The notes beneath the pieces were generated by a model. That model had not been told where the DNA came from and did not search any database. It was given only the letters and a program-made list of their open reading frames with translations. Shown here one piece after another: positions 37,031 to 46,065 of a stretch of DNA of 64,000 nt. The stretch comes from Bifidobacterium sp. (GTDB taxonomy: Bacteria > Actinomycetota > Actinomycetes > Actinomycetales > Bifidobacteriaceae), in NCBI RefSeq assembly GCF_022647885.1, contig NZ_JALCLM010000001.1, forward strand, positions 1,240,001 to 1,304,000, read 5' to 3'. Within the stretch, counting starts at the first letter, position 1, and each line of letters starts with the position of its first letter. A program made the translations under genes and the position numbers.

Positions 37031-37828
37031 ATGGCTGTAAAGAACATCGAAACCTGGCTCACCGATATGGATGGTGTGTTGGTTCATGAAAACACAGCTC
37101 TTCCAGGTGCATCTGAATTTATTGAAACACTCAAAGCCAATAATCGTAGATTCTTGGTATTGACCAATAATCCTATTTACACGCCTCGTGATCTTTCAGC
37201 TCGCTTGAATCGTAGCGGCATTGATGTGCCAGAGGAATACATTTGGACTTCTGCTCTGGCTACAGCAGACTTTGTGTCTCGCACTGTTCCCAAGGGTTCC
37301 GCATACGTCATCGGTGAGGCTGGGCTCACTACAGCCCTTCACGAAGCAGGTTATATTCTCTCTGATTCGAACCCCGACTATGTGATACTCGGTGAAACTC
37401 GAACCTACTCCTTCGAAGCAATCACCACAGCTATCCGACTGATTCTGGCAGGAGCACGTTTTATCTGCACCAACCCAGATGCTACTGGTCCAAGTGAACA
37501 CGGCGTATTGCCCGCAGCTGGCTCAGTTGCCGCTCTGGTTACTAAAGCTACAGGTCGTGAACCCTACTTTGTTGGTAAACCAAACCCCATCATGTTCCGC
37601 ACGGCGTTGAATCGTGTAGGCGGTCACTCTGAGACCACTGCGATGATTGGCGACCGTATGGATACCGATGTGATGGCTGGCGTCGAGGCTGGTCTTAACA
37701 CCTTCCTGGTGCTTTCAGGGATCACTTCGCGTGACGAGGTGGAAACCTACCCGTTCAGGCCAGACAAAGTTATTGACAGTATCAAGGATTTAATTGATGT
37801 AGCGCAAAGTGGAGAAGTGGAGATTTAA
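37031..37828 (+). CDS. HAD-superfamily phosphatase, NagD type (IIA)
   Basis: A 265-residue hydrolase with nucleophile motif WLTDMDGVLVHEN near residue 8, motif II VLTNNPIYTPRD, and the acidic motif MIGDRMDTDVMAGVEAGL near residue 203; GKPNPIMFRTAL holds the conserved lysine. It is close to full NagD length, without the extension seen in the gene at 10565. ATG 37031 follows AAAGGGG. It lies between tRNA-Gln and glmU; NagD of E. coli acts on UMP-like nucleotides, but no nag genes are near and the substrate is open. Confidence 0.85.
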   Translation: MAVKNIETWLTDMDGVLVHENTALPGASEFIETLKANNRRFLVLTNNPIYTPRDLSARLNRSGIDVPEEYIWTSALATADFVSRTVPKGSAYVIGEAGLTTALHEAGYILSDSNPDYVILGETRTYSFEAITTAIRLILAGARFICTNPDATGPSEHGVLPAAGSVAALVTKATGREPYFVGKPNPIMFRTALNRVGGHSETTAMIGDRMDTDVMAGVEAGLNTFLVLSGITSRDEVETYPFRPDKVIDSIKDLIDVAQSGEVEI

Positions 37829-37831
37829 GTA

Positions 37832-39217
37832 ATGAAGGCAGTGTCCGCAGCGATTATTCTTGCCGCAGGTGAAGGGACGCGTATGCGCTCCGAAACACCA
37901 AAAGTATTGCACCAGCTAGCTGGGAAAAGCCTGCTGCAACGGGTGATGTCATCTGTGGGCGCTCTTTCTCCAGACTTGTTGGCTGTGGTTGTGCGGTACC
38001 AAGCAGAGCGAGTTGCTGCTGCTGTTCGCGATTGTGACACTCAAGCGGTGATTGTGAATCAGGACGACATTCCTGGAACTGGTCGCGCTGTTCAGTGTGC
38101 AATGGGCCAGATTGACGCAGACGGTGAACTCACAGGACCTGTGTTGATTACTGCTTCGGATATGCCTTTGCTTGATGAAAGCACATTACGTGATTTGCTG
38201 GCTTACCACGCTGAAAGTGGTAATGGCGCAACAGTGCTGACAGCAACACTTAGTGATCCAACAGGGTATGGTCGCATTATCCGAGATCAGAACGGCGACG
38301 TGATACGTATCGTCGAACAGAAAGATGCCAACGGTACTGAGCTGGCGGTTCACGAAGTAAATACTTCCGTCTACGTATTTGAGGCAGAAGTGCTCAATAG
38401 GGCTATTAGCGGTCTGAATGACGATAACGCTCAGGGCGAGTTTTACCTGACTGATGCCTTGGAACAGGCGACTGCTACAGGCTCTGTTGGAGCATTCCAG
38501 GCCACTGATCCATTAAGCGTTGAGGGCGTTAATGATCGCGTGCAACTGGCCTCTCTCGCTAAACATCACAACACACGTGTATGCGAACGATGGATGCGAC
38601 AGGGTGTAACCATCCTCGATCCTGACAGTACCTGGATAGAGGACGATGTGGTGCTTGGTAGCGATGCCACAATCCTTCCAGGCTCCTTCTTGCAGCGCAA
38701 GACTACCGTTGGCAAGAATGCTGTAATCGGGCCATATACCACCCTAATTGATGCGACGATTGACGAGGGTGCAGTTGTGGAGCGTTCACGCATCCAAGAA
38801 TCACACGTGGGTGCAAGGGCAAATATTGGTCCGTGGACATATATGCGTCCAGGAAATGAGCTTGGTGAAGAGACCAAGGCCGGTGCATTTGTTGAGATGA
38901 AGAAAGCTCATATTGGCAACGGCACTAAGGTTCCACATTTGAGTTATGTCGGGGACGCGCAAATAGGTGAGCATAGCAACGTCGGTGGCGGCACGATTGT
39001 GGCTAACTATGATGGGGTACACAAGAACCGGACCAGTATTGGTTCAGGAGTGCATGTAGGCGCGGATAACGTATTTGTGGCTCCAGTAGTAGTTGGCGAT
39101 AATGTCACAACCGGTGCAGGTTCTGTGGTTCGTCATAATGTCCCAGATGACGCAATGGTCTACTCCGAGAACTCACAGCATGTAGTTGAGGATTGGAAAC
39201 CCCGCTGGGAGCGCTAA
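37832..39217 (+). CDS. glmU: bifunctional N-acetylglucosamine-1-phosphate uridyltransferase / glucosamine-1-phosphate acetyltransferase
   Basis: A 461-residue two-domain enzyme making UDP-GlcNAc for the cell wall. The N-terminal pyrophosphorylase has AIILAAGEGTRMRSETPKVL (residues 6-25) and ITASDMPLLDE; the C-terminal left-handed beta-helix shows hexapeptide repeats from ~residue 255 (SFLQRKTTVGKNAVIGPYTT) and the acetyl-CoA-site sequence VGGGTIVANYDG near residue 386. Length is usual. It starts 3 bases after the preceding stop. In actinobacteria glmU and prs are often neighbours, as nearly here. Confidence 0.95.
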   Translation: MKAVSAAIILAAGEGTRMRSETPKVLHQLAGKSLLQRVMSSVGALSPDLLAVVVRYQAERVAAAVRDCDTQAVIVNQDDIPGTGRAVQCAMGQIDADGELTGPVLITASDMPLLDESTLRDLLAYHAESGNGATVLTATLSDPTGYGRIIRDQNGDVIRIVEQKDANGTELAVHEVNTSVYVFEAEVLNRAISGLNDDNAQGEFYLTDALEQATATGSVGAFQATDPLSVEGVNDRVQLASLAKHHNTRVCERWMRQGVTILDPDSTWIEDDVVLGSDATILPGSFLQRKTTVGKNAVIGPYTTLIDATIDEGAVVERSRIQESHVGARANIGPWTYMRPGNELGEETKAGAFVEMKKAHIGNGTKVPHLSYVGDAQIGEHSNVGGGTIVANYDGVHKNRTSIGSGVHVGADNVFVAPVVVGDNVTTGAGSVVRHNVPDDAMVYSENSQHVVEDWKPRWER

Positions 39218-39321
39218 GCGCCGAGCACAACATACAGCGATTGGCCACCCATACAGGATAATGGTCGTAGAAGAGTCTCCGCAGCAGCGAGATTCAATAG
39301 ATTTATTTGAAAGGCAGATAC

Positions 39322-39783
39322 GTGCCCGCAGTCCAAGATTCGATTGAATGTGCAAGAATTGCCGCGTTGGCGGCTGACAAGGTTAAAGCGGAAGATATTG
39401 TCGCGTTTGATGTGACCGAGCCGCTGGCAATCACTGATATTTTCTTGTTGGCGACAGGCAACAATGAACGTCAAGTGCTTGCAATCGCTGAGGAAATTGA
39501 AAAAGAACTTTCGATACAGCGCAAACGCGAAACGCGTACTCGTGAAGGACTCGAAGATGCCCAATGGGTGTTGCTTGATTATGGCGACTTCGTGATTCAC
39601 GTTATGCATAAAGATGCGCGTGAATATTATTCACTTGAGCGTTTGTGGAGCGATTGCCCCAAAATTGACCTTCAGCTGCCAGAGCACGATGAATCTACTG
39701 ATCACAATGGTGACGCTGATGGCGTTACAGTCGCCACAGCTGAAGCAGATAACGCGGCAGCAGTGCCGGCCGCTCAGGAGTGA
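39322..39783 (+). CDS. rsfS: ribosomal silencing factor RsfS
   Basis: A 153-residue protein of the RsfS/DUF143 family, which binds ribosomal protein uL14 and blocks subunit joining when nutrients are short. The family core spans residues ~5-115 with KAEDIVAFDVTEPLAITDIF and the signature DYGDFVIHVMHKDAREYYSLE. GTG 39322, 7 bases after GAAAGG, is used; a TTG at 39307 is also in frame. The ~30-residue Ala/Asp/Glu-rich tail is extra. Overlap with the following phosphatase-family gene indicates one operon. Confidence 0.92.
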   Translation: MPAVQDSIECARIAALAADKVKAEDIVAFDVTEPLAITDIFLLATGNNERQVLAIAEEIEKELSIQRKRETRTREGLEDAQWVLLDYGDFVIHVMHKDAREYYSLERLWSDCPKIDLQLPEHDESTDHNGDADGVTVATAEADNAAAVPAAQE

Positions 39784-39788
39784 TGAGT

Positions 39789-40508
39789 ATGCCAACATCA
39801 TTCGGCGGACAGCATGTCCATTCCATTACAATGGTGCGTCACGGGCGTACCTCCTATAACGCTGCAGGGCGTTTACAAGGGCAGATTGATATTCCCCTTG
39901 ATGAGGTGGGTCGATGGCAGGTTGAGCAGACTGCACAGGCTCTGAACTCGCTGTACGTTGAAGGATGCAACAAGCAGCGTAAGCAAATAGTGATTGCTTC
40001 AGATCTAGGTCGTGCTATGGCGACTGCACATGCTTTCGCAGATCCACTGGGGTTAACAGTCCACCCAGACTCTCGTGTTCGTGAGCGAGCTTTTGGCGCT
40101 TGGGAAGGCTTGTCTCTTGATGAGATGCGTGAACAGTGGCCAGAAGATTACCGCCTGTGGCTTGAATTCAAAGGTGGAGAGCTGCATCACGGCGCTGAAA
40201 CTAAAGAGCATGTAGGTATACGCGGCGTTGAGGCTCTCAACGAGTGGTCTGCACAAGGTGACGATGACACTGATTTATTTGTGTTTTCGCATGGGGCATG
40301 GATTTCACAAACCTTGCAAACCATCCTAGGGATGAATCAGGTGTATGACGACTTTGCGAATCTGATTTCTATGAGAAACGCTCATTGGACTAGGCTAATA
40401 CCGCTGACAGGCATCAAGGAATCTCATCGTTGGCGAATGGTGGATTACAATCAAGGACCCGCCGTGGCGCAGACTGCAAAGTGGGAGAATCCGCAAACTT
40501 CTAGCTGA
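39789..40508 (+). CDS. histidine phosphatase / phosphoglycerate mutase-family protein
   Basis: A 239-residue protein with the catalytic RHG motif TMVRHGRTSYNAAGRLQG near residue 14, a SDLGRAMATAHAFADPL segment, the acidic RVRERAFGAWEGLSLDEM and the second histidine in FVFSHGAWISQTL. This is the usual companion of rsfS in actinobacteria, often called GpgP-like or a broad phosphatase. ATG 39789 is chosen because GGAG lies 8 bases upstream; ATG 39783 overlaps the rsfS stop. A glycolytic phosphoglycerate mutase role is less likely given its divergent insert region. Exact substrate unknown. Confidence 0.82.
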   Translation: MPTSFGGQHVHSITMVRHGRTSYNAAGRLQGQIDIPLDEVGRWQVEQTAQALNSLYVEGCNKQRKQIVIASDLGRAMATAHAFADPLGLTVHPDSRVRERAFGAWEGLSLDEMREQWPEDYRLWLEFKGGELHHGAETKEHVGIRGVEALNEWSAQGDDDTDLFVFSHGAWISQTLQTILGMNQVYDDFANLISMRNAHWTRLIPLTGIKESHRWRMVDYNQGPAVAQTAKWENPQTSS

Positions 40509-40573
40509 TAACCGCAGTTCTTTCATGTTGGCTTGCCATACTACGAAGAGAACGCAGCGGTAAGGGGTAAAGA

Positions 40574-41728
40574 TTGAAGCGGTTTTTCCACGATATTTCA
40601 TGGGTGCAGATACTTGCAGGAGCTTTGGCTGCAGTTACAGCTTTTTTGCTGTCTTCTCGTATCGGTATTGCGGGGTCAGTTATTGGCGTTGCTGTAGGTT
40701 CGATTGTCTCAGCATTCGCCTCGCAGCTGTATCAAAACGTATTGGACGAATCCAGCAAAAAACTTCACGATACTGTGGGTTCTTCTGACGATTCTTCAGA
40801 TGGTACAACACAAGATTCCGCCGATTCTGCTGCTAATGGTGCTTCTGGATCTGATAATGCCACCGATGCTGATAATCAAGAAACAAGAACCATTGTCGGC
40901 CTGGCTGGGGCGATTAATGAAGCTGAATCGGCTGGTGATATTACTACTGCGACTACAGCTGCGAATACAACAATTCCAGCGCAGAGTGATGCTACATCAG
41001 TGATGGATCCTGCAGTAACTCGCATCGCTACTGCAGATTCGACTTCTGTGCTCTCTCAAGGCAATGGCGGAGTGTCTCTCGAAAGTGGGACAAGCGCACA
41101 AGATGCTGCCGACAGCGCTAAGCCGCGCGTCAGTTCAAGTGCCGGTGCAGGGAGTATTGCCTCGCTTGGAGCACACAGTACTCAAAGTAAGCCAGGTAAG
41201 CACCAAGCAGCTACGAATACACATGGCAAGAAAGTTAAACGTAATGTGATCATCGTTTCGATTGTCAGCGCTTTGATAGCTGTTGGAATTACTGCGGGCA
41301 TTATTTATGCGGTGACCGGAGGACAAGGAACAGATCGTGTGCTGACTCCGAGTGAGACACCAAGCAGTGTTGAGTCCACCAGTAGTAGTGATTCTTCAGA
41401 GTCGCCCAGCCCTTCGAATAGCTCGAATGAATCTGGTAACTCGGATGATGATAATTCGAGCGGCAGCACAGCTACTCAGGAACCTTCCTCGTCGGCGTCT
41501 TCCTCAGCGTCCTCAAGCAGTTCTTCTAGTAGTTCATCGAGCAGCAGTTCGGAACCAACCTCAACAGCATCGCCTAGCACGACGACTGCATCGCCGTCTC
41601 AATCGTCAACGAGCTCAACACCTTCAAGCTCTTCGAGTGCAAGTACGAGTGGTAGCAACAGTAATGCTGCCGCATCGCAGAAAAGCACAGCAACACCTTC
41701 TGACGGTAGTGCAGAAGCTGCTGACTAA
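40574..41728 (+). CDS. membrane protein with long Ser/Thr-rich segments
   Basis: A 384-residue protein starting at a TTG (AAGGGG ~9 bases upstream). Residues ~10-53 form two membrane spans, followed by a Ser/Asp/Ala-rich low-complexity stretch; a third membrane span is at ~223-246 (RNVIIVSIVSALIAVGITAG), after which ~130 residues are almost only Ser, Thr, Pro, Ala, Asn and Gln with a long uninterrupted Ser run. The last part may be extracellular and act as a wall-spanning or glycosylated stalk. No domain is recognised. It follows the phosphatase gene by 65 bases. The Ser run is encoded by mixed TCG/TCT/TCC/AGT/AGC codons, so it is not a simple DNA repeat. Confidence 0.7.
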   Translation: MKRFFHDISWVQILAGALAAVTAFLLSSRIGIAGSVIGVAVGSIVSAFASQLYQNVLDESSKKLHDTVGSSDDSSDGTTQDSADSAANGASGSDNATDADNQETRTIVGLAGAINEAESAGDITTATTAANTTIPAQSDATSVMDPAVTRIATADSTSVLSQGNGGVSLESGTSAQDAADSAKPRVSSSAGAGSIASLGAHSTQSKPGKHQAATNTHGKKVKRNVIIVSIVSALIAVGITAGIIYAVTGGQGTDRVLTPSETPSSVESTSSSDSSESPSPSNSSNESGNSDDDNSSGSTATQEPSSSASSSASSSSSSSSSSSSSSEPTSTASPSTTTASPSQSSTSSTPSSSSSASTSGSNSNAAASQKSTATPSDGSAEAAD

Positions 41729-41949
41729 GGATCTCTTGAGGCTGCTCTTAAGACTTGTAGAGTGTAGATGCATGCGAATGATGACGTTAACTGTGCAGAT
41801 GGACACACTAACTCTTGCAGTCATGTCTCGTGCACACAATTGTGCGCTCAATACGTGCTCACCGGTACCCTGAAAGCACCAGAATTCTGTCTTTTGAGCA
41901 TGAATATAGCCGATATAGCACGGCAAGTAGCTCCAAATCAGACTCATTT
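41729..41949 (+). other. gene-free stretch
   Basis: No gene with supporting features is seen here on either strand; a short palindrome CACAATTGTG lies at 41835-41844. It precedes a family A palindromic element. Confidence 0.5.
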
Positions 41950-42066
41950 TCGTTTGTGTAGTGATTTTCAACCATATTCCATCTATAGTTTGCGCAAAAA
42001 GACTGGAATGGTAGGGTTTTTCAATTGCAGAACTTTGAGAATCATTAATAATCCCTACACAAACGA
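41950..42066 (+). repeat. palindromic element, family A copy 3 (117 bp)
   Basis: Left arm TCGTTTGTGTAGTGATT (41950-41966, one mismatch to the family) and perfect right arm AATCCCTACACAAACGA (42050-42066); two to three further bases pair outside the arms (TTTTCG/CGAAAA). The interior read in reverse (ATTAATGATTCTCAAAGT) resembles the start of copy 1, so this copy may be inserted in the opposite orientation. Confidence 0.9.
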
Positions 42067-42143
42067 AAAGCTGGTATTCAAGTGCTAACAACAACTGCTA
42101 TAACGCATACTGTGAAAGCACCGCATAAACCTACTGCCATATG

Positions 42144-42177
42144 AAAAATGACCACCCTTCGCAAGGTGGTCATTTTT
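42144..42177 (-). terminator. terminator of tRNA-Ala
   Basis: A 13-bp stem: AAAAATGACCACC (42144-42156) with GGTGGTCATTTTT (42165-42177). Read on the - strand it lies 9 bases after the tRNA end and has a T5 tail, giving a good intrinsic terminator. It is symmetrical enough to stop transcription from the + strand as well. Confidence 0.85.
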
Positions 42178-42185
42178 ATAAATGT

Positions 42186-42258
42186 GGAGCTAAGGGGATT
42201 CGAACCCCTGACCCTCTCCATGCCATGGAGATGCGCTACCAGCTGCGCCATAGCCCCG
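42186..42258 (-). tRNA. tRNA-Ala (anticodon GGC)
   Basis: On the - strand a full cloverleaf is seen: acceptor GGGGCTA/TAGCTCC, D-arm GCGCAGCTGGTAGCGC, anticodon stem TCTCC/GGAGA around ATGGCAT (anticodon GGC), T-arm CAGGG-GTTCGAAT-CCCCT region. Discriminator A; CCA is not encoded. Confidence 0.95.
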
Positions 42259-42278
42259 TGCTCAACAAGCCATAGACA

Positions 42279-42307
42279 GGTTACACCGAGGGATTACCCT
42301 CCGCAAG
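42279..42307 (-). promoter_or_regulatory. putative tRNA-Ala promoter
   Basis: On the - strand TTGCGG (42307-42302), exactly 17 bases, then TAACCT (42284-42279), placed so that transcription would begin about 13 bases before the tRNA. The same stretch contains an inverted repeat ACACCGA (42284-42290) / TCGGTGT (42309-42315). Confidence 0.5.
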
Positions 42308-42463
42308 TCGGTGTGTTGATGATTTCATCCTTGTAATGCGGCACCTCATAAGTTACTTAATGGGTGTGGCTGTAGATTCGCGTAGCTGTGTGTGTATTTC
42401 CCGATTGCTTAGCAGAGTTGTATCGTGTAAAAATGCTAATTTGCTGACCAGCTGACCAGCTAA

Positions 42464-42985
42464 TCAGCGTATGAGTTTAAGCAGCAGCGGTTGTTGCTTC
42501 TTCAAGAAATGCCCGTCATTGCGCAGTAGCAGCGTGCCTCCCAGATGATTGAATAATTCAATGCCTTTGTCTTGATTGCATTTGAAGGGGTCATTGAAGG
42601 AATTGAAGATAAAACACTCACCTGCATTGGCTGTAATGCGATCCCAAGAGTATGACTCTTTAAGCGCTGAATGTGCCATACCATTGGGTGAACAATATCC
42701 AGCCATTAGATAGCAAGCCTTGACAGGGGTATTGATGCGTTCTAACAAGGCAAGAATCACACTCACTGCTGCAGAGTGACCAATGAGAATGGTGTCGTCA
42801 CCGATATGCAAACCGAGCTCTTCAAACTCCTGTAACGTATCGTCTAAAGGTTCATGGTCAAGTTTGGCAAGTTCGGGAACCACAGCATCTATTCCTGAAG
42901 CTCGAAGATTGTCGGCAACAGGCTGGTACCAGAATTTGTCGAATGAGGCATGTGGTCCGGTGCCATGAAAGATAATTGCATTCAT
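42464..42985 (-). CDS. small alpha/beta hydrolase, RBBP9/YdeN type
   Basis: A 173-residue protein with the N-terminal pattern NAIIFHGTGPHASFDKFWYQP, nucleophile elbow ILIGHSAAVSVILALLER (Ser near residue 70), and C-terminal acid and His in FNSFNDPF and NDGHFLKK, giving a likely Ser-Asp-His triad of the RBBP9/YdeN serine hydrolases. AAGGA lies 8-9 bases before its ATG. It stands alone between tRNA-Ala and the LacI regulator. The natural substrate is unknown. Confidence 0.8.
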   Translation of the reverse strand: MNAIIFHGTGPHASFDKFWYQPVADNLRASGIDAVVPELAKLDHEPLDDTLQEFEELGLHIGDDTILIGHSAAVSVILALLERINTPVKACYLMAGYCSPNGMAHSALKESYSWDRITANAGECFIFNSFNDPFKCNQDKGIELFNHLGGTLLLRNDGHFLKKQQPLLLKLIR

Positions 42986-43177
42986 CAGTTCGTCCTTAGT
43001 CAGCGCATCTGTGGATTACTCAACGATTTAACCACGATGCAAACACAGATATCTTCAGAATTAACACCAAGCATGTCTATCGCGAGTTTGTAGAAATCTC
43101 CATCCTCGCAAAGTTGTAACCTCAGAATGAGGCTTACCAGTATGCTCCGTGGGATTCCTGTGGAGCACGGTTGTTAA

Positions 43178-44176
43178 TTATCTCAGCTCAGCGACACTGT
43201 CCCGCTCGACGATGCGGCTGCTAGTAAAACTCATCTCATGGTCATGTTCCAACAATCTTCCGAGACTGACATAGCCCATATGATAGAAATCTTGAGTCAC
43301 ACTAGTTAGAGATGGATGAACATAGTCGCACAACACCGTGCCATCGATACTTACTACCGAGAGTTGTTCTGGCACAGTAATACCAAGCTTCTGTGCTTGA
43401 TTCAACAGACCGATAGCGACTAGATCACTTCCTGCGATTACTGCCGTAATAGGTAGGGGAGACTGACTCGCATAGGCCTGCATGGCTTCAATACCTGATT
43501 CATGGCTAAAATCACCAGCATGAATCCATTCATCTGAAACCACAATTTCTTTTTCTGCCATGGCGCTACGATAGCCATCCAATCGTAGCTGACCAGTATA
43601 TGAATTGTTGAGATCAAGCCCAGCTAATCCAATTCGCCGGTGACCTCGATCTAACAGGTACTTAGTTGCCATATATCCCACAGAGTGATCATCTGAGGAA
43701 ATGCACGGGAGTGATGCATCACGAAAGGCGATTGAAACGAAATAGAATGGAGTATTCGAAGACTTCAATAACTCAACATTTTGAGGTGCGATATCTACCG
43801 AGAGCAGCAAAATCCCTGCAACAGGACGCTCTAATGCTGTGATAATCGCCTGGCGTTGCACAACTTCATCGCGATCGCGGGTATAGAGAATAATGATGGT
43901 ATTACCAAGTTCGCTAGCTCTCTTCTGGATTCCTGCAACAATAGAGTCTGCGAAATTGGTCTTTGTTGAATTGATGATGACAGCGATAACGTCACTACGT
44001 CTGGTGACCAATTCCATTGCCGCCATATTCTTCTTGTATCCAAGCTCCTTCGCAACTTTATGTACTTTATGGGCAGTGTTTTTACTGAAGTAACCCTCTT
44101 TATTGGTGAGCACGCGTGAAACAGTTGCGGTTGAGAAACCGGTGGCAAGTGCTATGTCTTTGATGGTTACATCCAT
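43178..44176 (-). CDS. LacI-family transcriptional regulator
   Basis: A 332-residue repressor with N-terminal helix-turn-helix VTIKDIALATGFSTATVSRVL, hinge region LGYKKNMAAMELVTRRSD and periplasmic-binding-protein-like sugar domain (SDVIAVIINSTKTNFADSIV; ISSDDHSVGYMATKYLLDRG). It is divergent from the MFS transporter gene and faces two AAACGTTT-centred operators at 44284-44328, so it most likely controls uptake and hydrolysis of an alpha-glucoside by the transporter and GH13 enzyme downstream; the inducing sugar is inferred from these neighbours. Confidence 0.92.
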   Translation of the reverse strand: MDVTIKDIALATGFSTATVSRVLTNKEGYFSKNTAHKVHKVAKELGYKKNMAAMELVTRRSDVIAVIINSTKTNFADSIVAGIQKRASELGNTIIILYTRDRDEVVQRQAIITALERPVAGILLLSVDIAPQNVELLKSSNTPFYFVSIAFRDASLPCISSDDHSVGYMATKYLLDRGHRRIGLAGLDLNNSYTGQLRLDGYRSAMAEKEIVVSDEWIHAGDFSHESGIEAMQAYASQSPLPITAVIAGSDLVAIGLLNQAQKLGITVPEQLSVVSIDGTVLCDYVHPSLTSVTQDFYHMGYVSLGRLLEHDHEMSFTSSRIVERDSVAELR

Positions 44177-44283
44177 GAAGTGTGAACCTTCATTTTTGGC
44201 GGAATATTGTCGATGACAAGTCTACAGCCCTCGGAGCTTTGCCGCCGATGCAGCTGGTATTTCTAGAAAAATCCAGACAAAAA

Positions 44284-44328
44284 GTAAACGTTTGTTCTGT
44301 TGAAAACACGCCATTGTAAACGTTTGTG
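44284..44328 (+). promoter_or_regulatory. pair of LacI-type operators
   Basis: GTAAACGTTTGT occurs twice, with cores AAACGTTT at 44286-44293 and 44318-44325. The centres are 32 bp apart, three helical turns, so both can be bound on the same DNA face. Located between the divergent regulator and transporter genes; the second overlaps the promoter spacer. Confidence 0.8.
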
Positions 44329-44341
44329 TAAATGGTATACA
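44314..44341 (+). promoter_or_regulatory. promoter of the MFS transporter gene
   Basis: TTGTAA (44314-44319), 16-base spacer, TATACA (44336-44341). The second LacI-type operator lies in the -35/spacer region, so bound repressor would block RNA polymerase. Confidence 0.65.
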
Positions 44342-44385
44342 ATCACTCATTACATAGGTGCTTGCATCACAAAGGAGTGTTGATA

Positions 44386-45840
44386 ATGAGTAGCAAAGCG
44401 TATGCCGTGAGCAGCAAGACAACGATATCTAGTGGGGCCACACCGCGTGGCGCTACCAAACAGTCATCCGAAGTTATGGGTAAGTCTGCAATAAGCAATT
44501 CATTGCCGAATCTCAGTAAAAAAACAATATTTGCGATGACCTTCGGATTCTTCGGTGTGAATATGGCTTTTTCTTTGCAGTCATCTCAGATGGGACGTAT
44601 CTTCCAAACTATTGGTGCAGACCCCACAAAACTGGGCTTTTTCTTCATTCTTCCACCACTAGCCGGCATGTTAGTACAACCCCTTATAGGGAAATATTCA
44701 GATATGACGTGGTCAAAACGGTTTGGACGCAGAATGCCATATCTGATTGTTGCCGCTCCAATCGCAGCTTTAGTGATGGTGCTACTACCAAATGCAGGTT
44801 CCTTTGGTTTTGGATATGCTTCAATCGCCGCGTTAGCTTTTGGCGCGATTGCCATACTCTTCATGGACTTGTCAAGTAATGTGTGCATGCAGCCGTACAA
44901 GATGATTATCGGCGATATGGTCAATGAACGCCAGAAAGACCTTGCGTGGTCGTGGCAACAGTCGTTCAGCAATCTAGGTGGTGTGCTGGCAACACTGTTA
45001 CCATTCCTGCTGACTGCAGTAGGTGTCGCCAATGTCGCCAATCCAGGTGAGGTTCCACTTTCCGTTCGCCTTGCCTTTTATATTGGCGCAGCAATTCTAC
45101 TAATCACGTCATTGTCTACGATTCTTTCAGTGAAGGAATATGATCCAGAAACATACGATCGTTACCACCACATTGAGCACAAGCAACACAAAGCTTCCCC
45201 TTCATTGTGGACTCTGCTGAAAAAAGCTCCTCGTGCGTTCTGGGAAGTTTCTTTTGTACAGCTATTCAATTGGTTCGCATTTCAATATCTCTGGACATAT
45301 GCGACTGGCGCTATTGCTCAAAATGTCTGGCATACCAGCGATAGCGCATCCGCAGGGTATCAAGCCGCAGGAAATTGGTATGGCATCCTTACCTGTGTAC
45401 AGTCACTTGCTGCAGTCATTTGGGGCTTTGCTGTATTATCCAAAACCAGCGCGCACAAGCGTAAGTTCTGGTTTAGAGTTGGACTAGCTGCTGGTGCTTT
45501 AGGCTTCTTCGGAGTATTTTTCGTGCATAACCAATATCTATTGATTCTGCCATTCTGTCTTATCGGTATCGCATATCTCACTATGCAAACTCAAGCTTTC
45601 TCGATATTCACCACCTCTCTTGATGGTAAGAATGAAGGTGCATATATGGGTCTGTTTAACTGTGGTATCTGTTTGCCACAAATAATCGCCTCTGTAGCAA
45701 GCTTTGCCATATTCCCTCTAGTTGGAAAATCAATGCCTGCAATGATTCTGGTGGCAGGAATAGCAATGTTACTGGGAATCTTGGCCGTTTCAGTAATCAG
45801 CGATAATCATAAAAATCCCGAATTAGTTTTAAGCAAATAA
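44386..45840 (+). CDS. MFS sugar transporter (GPH/SLC45-like, oligosaccharide uptake)
   Basis: A 484-residue integral membrane protein with a ~45-residue Ser/Thr-rich cytoplasmic N-terminus and about twelve membrane spans. MFS loop motifs are visible in GKYSDMTWSKRFGRRMPYLI (residues ~104-123) and SNVCMQPYKMIIGDM, which match sugar:cation symporters taking up sucrose or maltose-type sugars. ATG 44386 follows AAAGGAG by 8 bases. It is controlled by the LacI-type operator pair and lies upstream of a GH13 alpha-glucosidase, so its likely substrate is an alpha-glucoside; the exact sugar cannot be told. Confidence 0.88.
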   Translation: MSSKAYAVSSKTTISSGATPRGATKQSSEVMGKSAISNSLPNLSKKTIFAMTFGFFGVNMAFSLQSSQMGRIFQTIGADPTKLGFFFILPPLAGMLVQPLIGKYSDMTWSKRFGRRMPYLIVAAPIAALVMVLLPNAGSFGFGYASIAALAFGAIAILFMDLSSNVCMQPYKMIIGDMVNERQKDLAWSWQQSFSNLGGVLATLLPFLLTAVGVANVANPGEVPLSVRLAFYIGAAILLITSLSTILSVKEYDPETYDRYHHIEHKQHKASPSLWTLLKKAPRAFWEVSFVQLFNWFAFQYLWTYATGAIAQNVWHTSDSASAGYQAAGNWYGILTCVQSLAAVIWGFAVLSKTSAHKRKFWFRVGLAAGALGFFGVFFVHNQYLLILPFCLIGIAYLTMQTQAFSIFTTSLDGKNEGAYMGLFNCGICLPQIIASVASFAIFPLVGKSMPAMILVAGIAMLLGILAVSVISDNHKNPELVLSK

Positions 45841-45980
45841 TTGTCAGGAAGAGCGCTAGAGAGCAGTATCGTCCGTGATTTCTGGGTAATTCGACTGTGA
45901 GGAACCCTGACATGTTAAAAAGGATTTCTCCTTAAATACGTGCCCAGCAATAACAACTGTGCTCCTCTCACAGCAGCAAA

Positions 45981-46010
45981 GTCGTTGACAAAGCAACAAC
46001 GTCGTTGACA
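45981..46010 (+). promoter_or_regulatory. direct repeat GTCGTTGACA upstream of the GH13 gene
   Basis: GTCGTTGACA is repeated at 45981-45990 and 46001-46010, 20 bp apart. Each contains a perfect -35 box TTGACA, and weak -10-like sequences follow (ACATAA at 46008). The pair may be a promoter with tandem binding sites; it suggests that the alpha-glucosidase has its own promoter besides read-through from the transporter. Confidence 0.4.
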
Positions 46011-46065
46011 TAAACAACATCACATGGATGCCTGTAGGTATCTACGCAACACAAAGGATAGAACA

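Noticed and set aside
40574..41728. LPxTG-type anchored protein because of the Ser/Thr stalk
   Set aside because: No LPxTG or LAxTG motif and no C-terminal membrane span are present; the third membrane span lies before the Ser/Thr tail.
41768..42088. 106-codon frame spanning the family A element copy 3
   Set aside because: It reads through a palindromic repeat and has no family resemblance or ribosome site.
44318..44330. AAACGTTTGTGTA near the MFS promoter as a family A palindrome half
   Set aside because: It shares CGTTTGTGTA with the family A arm, but continues AAATGG rather than GGGATT, has no inverted partner, and is better explained as a LacI-type operator.
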